In this document: piece after piece, positions 26,596-34,771 of the stretch | Numbering within the stretch: the stretch's first letter is position 1 | How the letters are laid out: every line of letters starts with the position of its first letter | Origin: CAYNFP01 sp964396655 | GTDB taxonomy: Bacteria > Bacillota_I > Bacilli_A > RF39 > UBA660 | Direction: 5' to 3' | DNA length: 64,000 nucleotides | NCBI GenBank assembly: GCA_964396655.1 | Contig: CAYNFP010000004.1 | Location: forward strand, 62,001-126,000 | The notes under the pieces: model-generated | The model's database searches: none | Seen by the model: the letters and a program-made list of their open reading frames with translations, nothing else | Told to the model about the DNA's origin: nothing | Made by a program: the position numbers and the translations under genes

Positions 26596-26946
26596 GGGGC
26601 TGAATTGATTCGACAATTTATTAGACTTTAAAATGCAAGTAGTAGACATACTATAAATGTTATCCGAAAATAAACGGAGAAAAAAATAATTTTGCACCTG
26701 CTTTTGCCTAATTTAGCATAGCAAGTGGTTCCACCTTACCTTTGTTTGCGAGGTAAGCCATGGGACTCATAAAAGCAAACTATATTGTTTATTTGTTTAG
26801 GATAAATAATGAAAATTACTAAACTTAGATAATTAATGGAAAGATAGTAATCCATATTAGTTATTGAAATATAAAACTATCTAAACTTGTAGATATTTTT
26901 TAGAATAATACTTTGGACACGAGTTCGATACTCGTCAGCTCCACCA
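26596..26946 (+). ncRNA. ssrA: Transfer-messenger RNA (tmRNA)
   Basis: About 351 nt. The 5' end GGGGCTGA and 3' end with TTCGATACTCGTCAGCTCCACCA form the tRNA-Ala-like acceptor and T arm, with CCA encoded. The tag reading frame ends GEKNNFAPAFA before TAA at 26709. The AFA end is like that of mollicute-type tags rather than the common LAA. It rescues stalled ribosomes together with SmpB, whose gene lies about 5 kb away on the other strand. The exact resume codon (around 26670-26676) is not certain. Confidence 0.95.
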
Positions 26947-26957
26947 AATGATAATTC

Positions 26958-26982
26958 AACTTCTTTTAATAGAAGTTTTTTT
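26958..26982 (+). terminator. Terminator of ssrA
   Basis: AACTTC pairs with GAAGTT around an 8-nt loop, followed by a T run, 12 nt after the tmRNA end. Confidence 0.85.
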
Positions 26983-27012
26983 ATGCTAAAATTAAATAAA
27001 GGAAATAATACT

Positions 27013-27490
27013 ATGGAAGTTAATAAAGAATATATAAATGAGTATAAAAAAATTATGAAAACAACCAATATACAAAAAGGATATCAAGAATTAATTAAGT
27101 TTTTTCGCTATTTAAAAATATATTTGGAAAAAGAATTAAAAGAATATACTTTTGCTGGTAATATAGTTGAAAACAGTATGGATTATTCATATTTTCAATT
27201 TACTAATAAAAAATTAAAATCTAATGGATTGAAAATTGTAATTGCTTTTGTACATAAAGTATTTTAATTATGAAATTTGGTTATCTGGATTTAATAGAGA
27301 TATTCAAAATAAATACTTTAAAATATTAAAAGAAAAAAGTCAAAAGTATACTTTGACTAATAATCCTAATAAAACAGATTATATACTAAAAACAGATATA
27401 AATTCCAATCATGATTATGATAATTTGCATGAGTTATTAAAGCAAATGAAAGTTAGTATTACTGAGTTTATAAGTGATTTAACAATATGA
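27013..27490 (+). pseudogene. DUF7000-type protein split by a +1 frameshift
   Basis: Two overlapping frames together give one continuous protein of about 158 residues. Frame one (MEVNKEYINEY...KIVIAFVHKVF) ends at TAA 27265. Frame two continues with NYEIWLSGFNRDIQNKYF to 27490. Removing one T from TTTT at 27262-27265 joins them as HKVFNYEIWLSG, in keeping with my recollection of DUF7000 proteins. AAAGGA precedes ATG 27013. It is either a recent pseudogene, a homopolymer error in the assembly, or a frameshifting site. The function of the family is unknown. Confidence 0.7.
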
Positions 27491-27495
27491 ATATA

Positions 27496-27523
27496 TTGAC
27501 TTAAAATAAAAGTAGTATATAAT
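27496..27523 (+). promoter_or_regulatory. Promoter of the 27556 gene
   Basis: TTGACT (27496-27501), 16-nt spacer, TATAAT (27518-27523), about 33 nt ahead of the start codon. Confidence 0.75.
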
Positions 27524-27555
27524 AAATGTTAAATTTATAAAGGAGAAAATTTAAT

Positions 27556-28206
27556 ATGTCAAAAGAAAATGAAAGACCCTATAATGATGAACAAACTATT
27601 GCAATTAATGATGAAGCAAAATTAATTATAAGATCTTTTTGGTGTTACAGTGATCTTTGTGCTCATGGATTTATAAAATATGATAATCAAGAAGAAATTA
27701 AGTTTGGATTTATTGATACGGCTTCACCAAGTGATTTTTTTGTTCCATCTTATTTTAAAACAACAAATAATTATGTTGCTATTTGCCACCCTACTCATGA
27801 TGGTAGTTTTGAAGTAGAAGAGATATTTGATGTTCAAAAGAAGCGCAAATTAGAAATCGGACTAACAGAAAGAATACAAGCTATTAAAAATTTTAAAATA
27901 GAAGTTTTTAAAGCAAGTTGGGATAAATTAGATAATAGAGATAAAGAGATAATAAAACAAAACTATGAAAATCCAGACAATGATGAAACTGATTGTTTCC
28001 GTTTAATGATTAAAAGTATAGCAAAAGCTATGAATACCATTTCAGATTTAGAATGTGATTCAAAAGAGAGAGAAGATAATATTCATGAATTCTTACATTC
28101 ATTATTAAGTCTTGGATTTTTAAAAAACGAAGCAAAACAATTATTAATTGATTGTGTAATTAATGGTAACGAAAAAAACAATTTAATTTTAAAGCATCTT
28201 ATTTAA
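27556..28206 (+). CDS. Hypothetical soluble protein (216 aa)
   Basis: A 216-residue protein with its own promoter, a strong SD (AAAGGAG) and a terminator. The N-terminal half looks beta-rich (AKLIIRSFWCYSDLCAHGFIKY, FGFIDTASPSDFFVPSYF, YVAICHPTHDGSFEVEEIF), and the C-terminal half is helical and acidic. There is no signal peptide or membrane segment. A few Cys and His are spread without a clear metal motif. It lies in the accessory patch after ssrA. I do not recognise a family. Confidence 0.6.
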   Translation: MSKENERPYNDEQTIAINDEAKLIIRSFWCYSDLCAHGFIKYDNQEEIKFGFIDTASPSDFFVPSYFKTTNNYVAICHPTHDGSFEVEEIFDVQKKRKLEIGLTERIQAIKNFKIEVFKASWDKLDNRDKEIIKQNYENPDNDETDCFRLMIKSIAKAMNTISDLECDSKEREDNIHEFLHSLLSLGFLKNEAKQLLIDCVINGNEKNNLILKHLI

Positions 28207-28218
28207 AGATGTTTTTTT
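28195..28218 (+). terminator. Terminator of the 27556 gene
   Basis: CATCTT pairs with AAGATG around ATTTA, followed by seven T. The stop codon is inside the hairpin, and the next gene converges on it. Confidence 0.8.
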
Positions 28219-28657
28219 AATCTAAGGATAAAGTTAATTTAGATATTGTAAATTCATTTGAAACTTCTCTTAAATATCTGATAAATGCTTCTGTATACCT
28301 AAATGAAAATTTATTTTCAGTAGATGAAATTTCTATATCAGTTTTAATACATAGTTCTAAATCTTCACAAAAAATATTGCTTTTAATTAGATTTTCAATT
28401 GAGTATATTAATTCATTAATATACTTTGTGTATATTAACAATTCTTTTTCAAGATCTTTACCTAATCCGATTTCTATTTTTTTGTATATTAAAGAAACTA
28501 GATATTTCATAGTTCTTACCATATAATTAGATATTCCTTCTTTGCTTTTTAAATACCAATTATTATCTATACCTAGAAGCACTCTAAATTCTTCTAATCC
28601 AAAATTATTCTTGATTTCTTCTATTATATCTTGTTTTTGTTTTTTTATATTTTCCAT
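28217..28657 (-). CDS. Hypothetical helical protein (146 aa)
   Basis: A 146-residue, helix-rich protein with no membrane segment. The N-terminus is charged (MENIKKQKQDIIEEIKNN). The middle includes LGIDNNWYLKSKEGISNYMVRTMKYLVSLIYKKIEIG, and the C-terminus has a beta-like end (EFTISKLTLSLD). It converges on the 27556 gene and is divergent from the 28789 gene, with back-to-back promoters between. AAAGGAGAAA precedes ATG 28657. No family is recognised. Confidence 0.55.
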   Translation of the reverse strand: MENIKKQKQDIIEEIKNNFGLEEFRVLLGIDNNWYLKSKEGISNYMVRTMKYLVSLIYKKIEIGLGKDLEKELLIYTKYINELIYSIENLIKSNIFCEDLELCIKTDIEISSTENKFSFRYTEAFIRYLREVSNEFTISKLTLSLD

Positions 28658-28683
28658 TAAATTTCTCCTTTTAAATAGTATTT

Positions 28684-28711
28684 ATTATATTATAATATTT
28701 AACATTGTCAA
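28684..28711 (-). promoter_or_regulatory. Promoter of the 28217 gene (divergent)
   Basis: Minus strand TTGACA (28711-28706), 16-nt spacer, TATAAT (28689-28684). It is back-to-back with the promoter at 28733. Confidence 0.75.
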
Positions 28712-28732
28712 TAATGACCAAATATACAAATA

Positions 28733-28760
28733 TTGACAAAATTATATTTTTTGATATAAT
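28733..28760 (+). promoter_or_regulatory. Promoter of the 28789 gene (divergent)
   Basis: TTGACA (28733-28738), 16-nt spacer, TATAAT (28755-28760), 28 nt before the ATG. The two -35 boxes of the divergent pair are only 21 nt apart. Confidence 0.85.
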
Positions 28761-28788
28761 AATAATCAAAATTTATTGGAGGTATTGT

Positions 28789-29058
28789 ATGTCATTAAGT
28801 AGAAAAAGTGTATGGGATTTTGATTTAAAAGAGCCTAGTGATGAAGATATTAGACAAATAGAGTTAGAAAAAGAATATGATTATGATGGTATACCAGAAT
28901 TAGGATTAGAAAGAGAATTCGGTTGTATAGATACATCAAAAACAGTTTTAGATTCATTAGAAGTACACTCAAGAGATGAAAACGAAGAAGATCTTGGATT
29001 TGCAGATTCAGTTATAGGAAATTTTACTGAAAAAGCAATAAGAAGAATTTTAAGATAA
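28789..29058 (+). CDS. Small acidic protein (89 aa), unknown function
   Basis: ATG 28789 follows GGAGG at 7 nt and a consensus promoter; the longer frame starting at 28705 lies upstream of that promoter and is rejected. The 89-residue product is acidic (EPSDEDIRQIELEKEYDYDG, HSRDENEEDLGF), has no hydrophobic segment, and ends with a basic helix (FTEKAIRRILR). It looks partly disordered. The strong, isolated promoter suggests steady expression. No family is recognised. Confidence 0.65.
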   Translation: MSLSRKSVWDFDLKEPSDEDIRQIELEKEYDYDGIPELGLEREFGCIDTSKTVLDSLEVHSRDENEEDLGFADSVIGNFTEKAIRRILR

Positions 29059-29060
29059 TA

Positions 29061-29089
29061 AAAGAACTCAAAAATGAGTTCTTTTATTT
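29061..29089. terminator. Bidirectional terminator
   Basis: AAAGAACTCA pairs with TGAGTTCTTT around AAAA, with A-rich and T-rich flanks. It serves the 28789 gene and the converging GT28 gene. Confidence 0.85.
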
Positions 29090-30216
29090 TATTCTAAAGT
29101 TTCATTGATTAAATTATATATTTTTAATAAAGAGTTATTGCTATCTATATTATTGTAACTATCTTGATATTTTTTAAATTTATTTGAGCCTTGCATAAAC
29201 TTTGTTATATTAGATTTAAAGGTAAACATAAAGTTAATAGAAAATCCGTGATTATTTTTAGATACAAATTTTGCATTATATCTTTCTACTGCCATACTTG
29301 GTAAAAGCATCATTACTTTTTTCATTTCTATGCATTCTGTTACAGTTGCTCCACCAGGTTTTGTTATAATTAAATTTGCAATTTTCATTAATTCTAATAC
29401 TTCTGTTATAAAGCCATAAACATGAACATGTTTTTTATGTAATTTTTTTTGTAAATCTAAAGCTCTTTCTTTTAATTTTTTATCTTTTCCAGCCACAAAT
29501 ATAATTTCTGCTGAAGTATTCATTTTTAAAAGTTCTTTATAATACTTAAAGTAAGATTGTTTACCTTCTCCACCTCCACCAAAAAATAATATAACTTTTC
29601 TGGTTGGATTAATATTATATTTTTTATATATTTTTTTATCAGAAGGAAGTTTATTTAATTGAAATATATTAAATGGTAACCCATATGGATAAATCTTTTT
29701 AGAAAAGCATTTTTTCTTTATCATTTCTTCTTTTACTATATCATTTGCTACTATAAACATTTCATTTTTATCTTTACATGAAAGCCAAAAATCATGAATT
29801 TTATAATCAGTTACTATAGTCATTAACTTGCTTTCTATTTTATGACTTTTATTTAATTTTGCTATAATATTATTTGCATAAAAATGAGTTGCTATTGTTA
29901 AATCTGGATTTATATCACATATTACTTTTTCTAACTTTTTATTTGAAATAATGTTTTTAGAATATATATTATTTAATAATCTAAATATTTTATTATCTGT
30001 TAATTTATAAACACTTGTTATTAAATAATCAAATCTATGACTAAAAAGATAAATATATATTTTTGCTGAAAGTTTTGTAAGTCTATCAACATAATCTAAT
30101 ATATCTATTGCGGTTACTTCATATTTATTTTCTATTTCAATATAGTTTTTTATATAATTGGCAATTGATTTATGTCCATTTCCATAAGAAGCATATATTA
30201 TTAAAATTTTTTTCAT
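29089..30216 (-). CDS. GT28-family glycosyltransferase, diacylglycerol glucosyltransferase-like (UgtP/MGD type)
   Basis: A 375-residue GT-B glycosyltransferase. The N-terminal MGDG-synthase-like part begins KKILIIYASYGNGHKSIANYI, the acceptor-side GNGH motif of UgtP and MGD enzymes. The C-terminal nucleotide-sugar part has VILFFGGGGEGKQ and IITKPGGATVTECIEM. Family members transfer hexose from UDP-sugar to diacylglycerol, making glycolipids and anchors for lipoteichoic acid, at the inner membrane face. The GGGGEGKQ loop is slightly unusual. It is monocistronic. Confidence 0.82.
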   Translation of the reverse strand: MKKILIIYASYGNGHKSIANYIKNYIEIENKYEVTAIDILDYVDRLTKLSAKIYIYLFSHRFDYLITSVYKLTDNKIFRLLNNIYSKNIISNKKLEKVICDINPDLTIATHFYANNIIAKLNKSHKIESKLMTIVTDYKIHDFWLSCKDKNEMFIVANDIVKEEMIKKKCFSKKIYPYGLPFNIFQLNKLPSDKKIYKKYNINPTRKVILFFGGGGEGKQSYFKYYKELLKMNTSAEIIFVAGKDKKLKERALDLQKKLHKKHVHVYGFITEVLELMKIANLIITKPGGATVTECIEMKKVMMLLPSMAVERYNAKFVSKNNHGFSINFMFTFKSNITKFMQGSNKFKKYQDSYNNIDSNNSLLKIYNLINETLE

Positions 30217-30270
30217 TTTTTTCTCTCTTCTAAATTATATTTGCAATAACAATATTATAACACTTTTTTA

Positions 30271-30301
30271 AAAATTAAAAGATATATTTTCATATATCTT
30301 T
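30271..30301 (-). terminator. Terminator of the deaminase gene
   Basis: AAGATATATG pairs with a TATATCTT arm around AAAA on the minus strand, with a T-rich tail, overlapping the stop codon. Confidence 0.75.
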
Positions 30302-31244
30302 ACGGTCTAAGTCTCAAAACTATTTCCTCGTTTTTTGGAATATATTGTCTATATTTTATTCCTGATTTATCAAATATTCTTTTAGACGCAATTACACCAT
30401 CTGTATCTTTATATTTATCAGATAAATATATTACCTCTTTAATTCCTGATTGCACAATTAATTGAGCACATTGATTACAAGGAAATAATGCAACATATAT
30501 TCTAGAATTTTTTAGACTTTGTCCTTGCCCTACACAATGCATAATTGCATTAGCTTCAGCATGTACAACCAATGGATATTTATTATCGTGATATCCTCCA
30601 TCTCTTCCCCAAGGAAATATATCATCATCCCAATTTGATGGAGCTCCATTATATCCAGTAGCAAGTATTATATTGTCTTCATTTACTATACAAGCTCCAA
30701 CTTGTGTTGAAGGGTCTTTACTTCTTAAAGCTGTAAGCTTTGCTACCGCCATAAAATATTCATCCCAACTTATACAATCATCTCTTTGTAAATCGTGTAT
30801 TTTTGACTTTTCAGATTCTTCATATTCTTGAATTTCAAGACTTTTTGTAAATCCTATTTCTTCATATCCAAGAGATTTTAATTCTCTTTCAATAATAAAT
30901 TGTGCTTCTTCAATAGATTTTAAATCAAAATCATCTCTAACAAATCCAAAACAAATCATAATTTTATTATTTTTTGTTCTTTTTACTAATTCTTTTCTAG
31001 TATTTAATAATTGTCTACACACACTTCTTATAGTGGCCTCTATTAAATCAGAACACTCAAGTTTAAATTTTTGTTTATCTTTTTCATAGATATTAAAATA
31101 AACAGGTATATATAATTCATCTATCCCAGGTTTATTAATAAGAAAAGTTTTTAAAGTTAAATTATCTTTTTTTTCAAAATTATTAACTACAACTCCTGTT
31201 TTTTCACATTTATAAACCCCATTGTTTTTTAAATTAAAATTCAT
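30300..31244 (-). CDS. dCMP deaminase domain with an extra ~150-residue N-terminal domain
   Basis: About 314 residues. The C-terminal half is a zinc-dependent deoxycytidylate deaminase: ISWDEYFMAVAKLTALRSKDPSTQVGA, ATGYNGAPSNWDD, HAEANAIMH (zinc His and catalytic Glu) and PCNQCAQ (zinc Cys pair). Such enzymes make dUMP for thymidylate synthesis. Standalone enzymes are about 150-180 residues, so residues 1-150 are an added domain (YKCEKTGVVVNNFEKKD, YIPVYFNIYEKDKQKF) that I cannot place. ATG 31244 is chosen because GGGAGG lies 8 nt upstream. It is located just downstream of smpB. Confidence 0.85.
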   Translation of the reverse strand: MNFNLKNNGVYKCEKTGVVVNNFEKKDNLTLKTFLINKPGIDELYIPVYFNIYEKDKQKFKLECSDLIEATIRSVCRQLLNTRKELVKRTKNNKIMICFGFVRDDFDLKSIEEAQFIIERELKSLGYEEIGFTKSLEIQEYEESEKSKIHDLQRDDCISWDEYFMAVAKLTALRSKDPSTQVGACIVNEDNIILATGYNGAPSNWDDDIFPWGRDGGYHDNKYPLVVHAEANAIMHCVGQGQSLKNSRIYVALFPCNQCAQLIVQSGIKEVIYLSDKYKDTDGVIASKRIFDKSGIKYRQYIPKNEEIVLRLRP

Positions 31245-31270
31245 AATCAAAACCTCCCTTTAGAATATAA

Positions 31271-31690
31271 TTAAAATTCTCTTCTTTGAATATCTCTTTC
31301 TTTAATTGTTTGTCTTTTATCATAAAGTTTTTTACCTTTACATAAACCCAAAAGTATCTTTGCTTTACCTCTTAAAAAATATAATTTTAGTGGTATTAAA
31401 GTGTAATTATTAAGCTCAACTTGTTTAGATAATTTCTTTATTTCACTTTTATGAAGTAATAATTTTCTTTCTCTAGTTTCATCATGATTGAAATTATTTC
31501 CTTCTTTATACTTGGATATAAACATATTAATTAAATATATTTCATTATCTTTTACTCTTCCATAAGAATCATTTATATTAGCAGAACCTTCTCTTATACT
31601 TTTTACTTCTGTACCAACAAGCTCTATTCCACATTCTATTTCTTCTTCTATAAAGTAATTAAATCTTGCTTTTCTATTGAATATTTCCAT
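31271..31690 (-). CDS. smpB: SsrA-binding protein SmpB
   Basis: About 139 residues from ATG 31690 (GAGGAAAG upstream). The OB-fold protein binds tmRNA and positions it on stalled ribosomes. Typical blocks are NRKARFNYFIEEEIECGIEL, GTEVKSIREG, NINDSYGRV, TLIPLKLYF, GKAKILLGLCKGKKLYDKR and the C-terminal KERD tail. The frame extends upstream to 31744 inside rnr and is not supported. It overlaps rnr by 17 nt, reproducing the rnr-smpB order of Bacillus. ssrA is about 4.7 kb away on the plus strand. Confidence 0.95.
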   Translation of the reverse strand: MEIFNRKARFNYFIEEEIECGIELVGTEVKSIREGSANINDSYGRVKDNEIYLINMFISKYKEGNNFNHDETRERKLLLHKSEIKKLSKQVELNNYTLIPLKLYFLRGKAKILLGLCKGKKLYDKRQTIKERDIQRREF

Positions 31691-33791
31691 TACTTTCCTC
31701 ATAAATAGTAAAGTCAACTTGCCTTTTAATTTTAGAAGCTCCAATACACTTTACTTTAACTTTATCGCCTATTCTAAAACACACTCTTTTCTTTTTATCT
31801 AAATAAGCCATTAACTCTTCATCATATGTATAGAATTTTTTTAATGAATCAAGTGAAACAAAACCACTTATTAAATTTTTAGTTATTACAAAGAAACCTT
31901 TTGATAAACATCCATCTATTGTGCCTTCATAAATTTCGCCTATATGATTTTCCATATATTCAGCAATTTTCATATCATCTACTTCTCGTTCACAGTCTTC
32001 AGCATCTACTTCTGTTTTTGATATATGCTCACAAATATAAGGTAGAGAATTATTCCAAAAACTTATAAAATCTTTTGAATAATTATTATTTACTAAATAT
32101 TCTGTTAAGAAAAAATGTACCATTGTGTCACTATATCTTCTTATTGGAGAAGTAAAATGACTATAATTATCTAAAGCTAATCCAAAGTGACCAATATTAT
32201 CTGGTGAGTAAGCAGCTTTTTTCATACATCTTAATAATTTTTTATTTAATATTTCATATTCTTTAAAATCTTTTAATTGATTCAAAATATTTTGTAGTTC
32301 CTTAGGTTTTATTCCTTCATATACACTTTTACCTGTTAATCTATGTCCTAATATTGAAACAAAAGAAACGAATTCTTTAATCTTTTCTGGACTAGGTATA
32401 TCATGAACACGATATACAAAAGGTAAATTCATATTATAAATATGGGTTCCAACTGTAGTGTTAGCTGCAATCATAAAGTTCTCTATTAATTTTTGGCCTA
32501 CACCAGTTTCATATTTTTTTACTTCTTTTACTTTACCAAGTTCATCTACTACTAATTTTATTTCATCAGATATAAAATCTAACTTACCATTTTTAATAGC
32601 GGCACTTTCTAATATTTCATATAATTCTCTCATTAAATTTAAAGGTTCTTCAAATTCTTTATAATCTTCTGGAGTGTTTTTATCAAAAACCTTATTAACA
32701 TTATCATATGTCATTTTCTTTCTGCTTTTTATTACAGATTTAAAAATATCATACTTAACTGTTTTACCATTAGAATCAATTTCCATAACTGAGGAAAATG
32801 CTAGTCTATCAACATCTGGATTTAATGAACATATTCCATTAGAAAGCTCAACTGGTAGCATAGGTATTACTCTATCAGCAAGATATACTGAATTACCTCT
32901 ATTTAGTGCTGTCTTTTTAATTGCACTTCCTTCTCTTACATAATGAGACACATCTGCAATATGAACTCCTAATTCATAATTACCATTTTCTAGTTTTTTA
33001 ATACTTATAGCATCATCTACATCTTTTGTGTCAGCTCCATCTATAGTAAATATAACTTCATTTCTTAAATCTCTTCTATTTGCTATCTCTTTTTCATCTA
33101 TAACACTAGGAATAGTTTTTATTTCTTCCAAGACTTCATTATTCCACTCAGTTTCAATATTAAATTCACTACATATTTTTAATGTATCTATATCGGGACT
33201 ATTTTTATGTCCTATTACTTTTACTACTTTTACTTCAAAATCTTTTTTATTTAGTTCTTTAGTAATCTCTATTTTTACTATTAAACCCTCTACTAAATTT
33301 AATTCATTATTTACTAATATTAAATTATATTTTTTAGACAATTCTTGATCTGCTAATTTCAAATATGGTTTTCCATTATTGAAATATACTTCCGCTAAAG
33401 AAGAACCTAGATTTCTTCCTAATATTCTTAATATTCTTCCTTCTTTTTTATCACCTTTATTTTTAGTAACTTCCGCTATTACAAAATCTTTGTCATTAGC
33501 GCCATTTAAGTTGTTTTTTGGAATATATAAATCATTTTCTTCAAGCAAAACAAAACCAGCACCAGAAGTAGTTATTTGTAATTGTCCTTTTAGTAAATTG
33601 CTTTTACTAAATAACATATAATTTCCATCGTTCCTTTGATACAAAGTTCCATCTTTGCATAAATCTTCTAAATCCGTCAATAAAATTTGTAATTCCATTG
33701 GTGTATATTCGATTTTTATAGAATTCATTATAGAAGAAGCATCTAAACTTCTTTCTGACTCGGTTAATATTTTTATTATCTCTTCTTTCAT
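31674..33791 (-). CDS. rnr: Ribonuclease R
   Basis: A 705-residue processive 3'-5' exoribonuclease that degrades structured and tmRNA-tagged messages. Order: an N-terminal winged helix (1-60), cold-shock/OB domains (70-220), the RNB catalytic domain with FTIDGADTKDVDDAIS (metal-binding Asp cluster) and HIADVSHYV, and a C-terminal S1 domain (GTIDGCLSKGFFVI). It lacks a long basic tail. It overlaps smpB, which fits the functional link, and is separated from secG by a terminator. AGAGG precedes ATG 33791. Confidence 0.95.
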   Translation of the reverse strand: MKEEIIKILTESERSLDASSIMNSIKIEYTPMELQILLTDLEDLCKDGTLYQRNDGNYMLFSKSNLLKGQLQITTSGAGFVLLEENDLYIPKNNLNGANDKDFVIAEVTKNKGDKKEGRILRILGRNLGSSLAEVYFNNGKPYLKLADQELSKKYNLILVNNELNLVEGLIVKIEITKELNKKDFEVKVVKVIGHKNSPDIDTLKICSEFNIETEWNNEVLEEIKTIPSVIDEKEIANRRDLRNEVIFTIDGADTKDVDDAISIKKLENGNYELGVHIADVSHYVREGSAIKKTALNRGNSVYLADRVIPMLPVELSNGICSLNPDVDRLAFSSVMEIDSNGKTVKYDIFKSVIKSRKKMTYDNVNKVFDKNTPEDYKEFEEPLNLMRELYEILESAAIKNGKLDFISDEIKLVVDELGKVKEVKKYETGVGQKLIENFMIAANTTVGTHIYNMNLPFVYRVHDIPSPEKIKEFVSFVSILGHRLTGKSVYEGIKPKELQNILNQLKDFKEYEILNKKLLRCMKKAAYSPDNIGHFGLALDNYSHFTSPIRRYSDTMVHFFLTEYLVNNNYSKDFISFWNNSLPYICEHISKTEVDAEDCEREVDDMKIAEYMENHIGEIYEGTIDGCLSKGFFVITKNLISGFVSLDSLKKFYTYDEELMAYLDKKKRVCFRIGDKVKVKCIGASKIKRQVDFTIYEESNGNIQ

Positions 33792-33831
33792 TTATTGTTT
33801 ACCTCTAATATCAATTTTAACATAATAAAAT

Positions 33832-33857
33832 AAAAAAAACATCAATTAAGATGTTTT
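33832..33857 (-). terminator. Terminator of secG
   Basis: AAAACATC pairs with GATGTTTT around TTAATT, followed by a T run on the minus strand. It separates secG from rnr. Confidence 0.85.
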
Positions 33858-33868
33858 GATATTAAATA

Positions 33869-34096
33869 TTATATAAGTGATAATACAAGAGATATAAGAA
33901 TAAAAATAATTCCTAATGAATAAGTAAATCTACTTATAAATCTTTCTCCGCCTCTTTCTTTTCTGTTAGATAAAAGCATACTGTTACCACCTGTAATAAT
34001 TTGACTAGCATCTGATGCCTTATTACTTTGTAATAAAACTATTACTATCATTAATATTGATACTACAATAAGAGTTATTTGTAAAAATTGTTCCAT
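33869..34096 (-). CDS. secG: Preprotein translocase subunit SecG
   Basis: About 75 residues from ATG 34096 (GAGGAGAG upstream; the frame to 34126 is unsupported). There are two transmembrane helices: residues 3-23 (FLQITLIVVSILMIVIVLLQ) and about 52-73. The conserved loop is LLQSNKASDASQIITGGNSML, followed by RKERGGERFISRFTY. SecG aids the SecYEG channel in the membrane. The secG-rnr-smpB neighbourhood is the ancestral Bacillota order. Confidence 0.9.
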   Translation of the reverse strand: MEQFLQITLIVVSILMIVIVLLQSNKASDASQIITGGNSMLLSNRKERGGERFISRFTYSLGIIFILISLVLSLI

Positions 34097-34137
34097 AATT
34101 TCTCTCCTCGCTAAATATTTTAACATAAATATATACT

Positions 34138-34485
34138 TTAAACAATATCTATTATTTCATTACCCTTTATTTCTAGATATATTAATATTAAACTCCCTAT
34201 TATATATAAACCAGTGGCTCCCATATCCAAATTATTTTCTATTTCAGAAATATAATTATTATTTTTGTATTTATCATATAAAAAATATACACTGCCCAAT
34301 AAAAATATCACCAATAAAAGTACTTTGATATTTTTTATTAATTCTGCGTGTTCTTTAGTATTATTAATTATATCTTCCTTTTCAAGATTATTCAATATTA
34401 TAGAAACAATCCAAACAACAATAAAAGCACCATATATTAAATTTAAAATATCAAGTCTAGTTATTTTATCTTGTTTATCTTTCAT
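34138..34485 (-). CDS. Hypothetical membrane protein with three spans (115 aa)
   Basis: A 115-residue protein with three likely transmembrane helices (about 13-32, FIVVWIVSIIL; 50-67, VLLLVIFLLGSVYFLY; 92-108, GLYIIGSLILIYLEI). There is no recognised motif. It starts 13 nt after the Smr gene without a clear SD, so it is probably translated by coupling or weakly. It lies between the Smr gene and secG on the same strand and may share their transcript. The function is unknown. Confidence 0.55.
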   Translation of the reverse strand: MKDKQDKITRLDILNLIYGAFIVVWIVSIILNNLEKEDIINNTKEHAELIKNIKVLLLVIFLLGSVYFLYDKYKNNNYISEIENNLDMGATGLYIIGSLILIYLEIKGNEIIDIV

Positions 34486-34498
34486 AGTAAAATATATG

Positions 34499-34771
34499 TC
34501 ATTTTAAATTTACTATTGTCATACCATTATTAAAATTGTCTGTTTTATAATCAGATACATATTTATTGATTTTTAATTCTTCATAAACGGCACTTTTAAT
34601 TATTCCTTGACCTTTACCATGTATTATAACTATTTTTTTGTTTTTTAATTTTATATTATCTTCAATAAATATTTTAGTTAATACTCTAGAAGTCTGGTAT
34701 ATTTCACCATGTAAATCTAATATTGGTACATTATATAAAAAAGGGTCATTTATTTTTTGAGTAAATTTCAT
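34499..34771 (-). CDS. Stand-alone Smr-domain protein
   Basis: A 90-residue protein consisting almost wholly of an Smr domain, the C-terminal nuclease domain of MutS2 and of small stand-alone proteins. Signature motifs are PILDLHGEIY (DLHG) and VIIHGKGQGIIKSAVYEEL (HGKGxG). The end is FNNGMTIVNLK, where the family has G-A-T-V/I. AAGGAAG precedes ATG 34771. The start overlaps the PfkB-like gene by 26 nt. It may be a nuclease or RNA-binding protein. Confidence 0.82.
   Translation of the reverse strand: MKFTQKINDPFLYNVPILDLHGEIYQTSRVLTKIFIEDNIKLKNKKIVIIHGKGQGIIKSAVYEELKINKYVSDYKTDNFNNGMTIVNLK

Noticed and set aside
28705..28788. Long frame from ATG 28705 upstream of the acidic 89-aa gene
   Set aside because: It spans both promoter hexamers; the ATG at 28789 has the SD.
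26947..29060. Prophage attachment site at the ssrA 3' end
   Set aside because: No second copy of the ssrA 3' end and no integrase were seen in the region after it.
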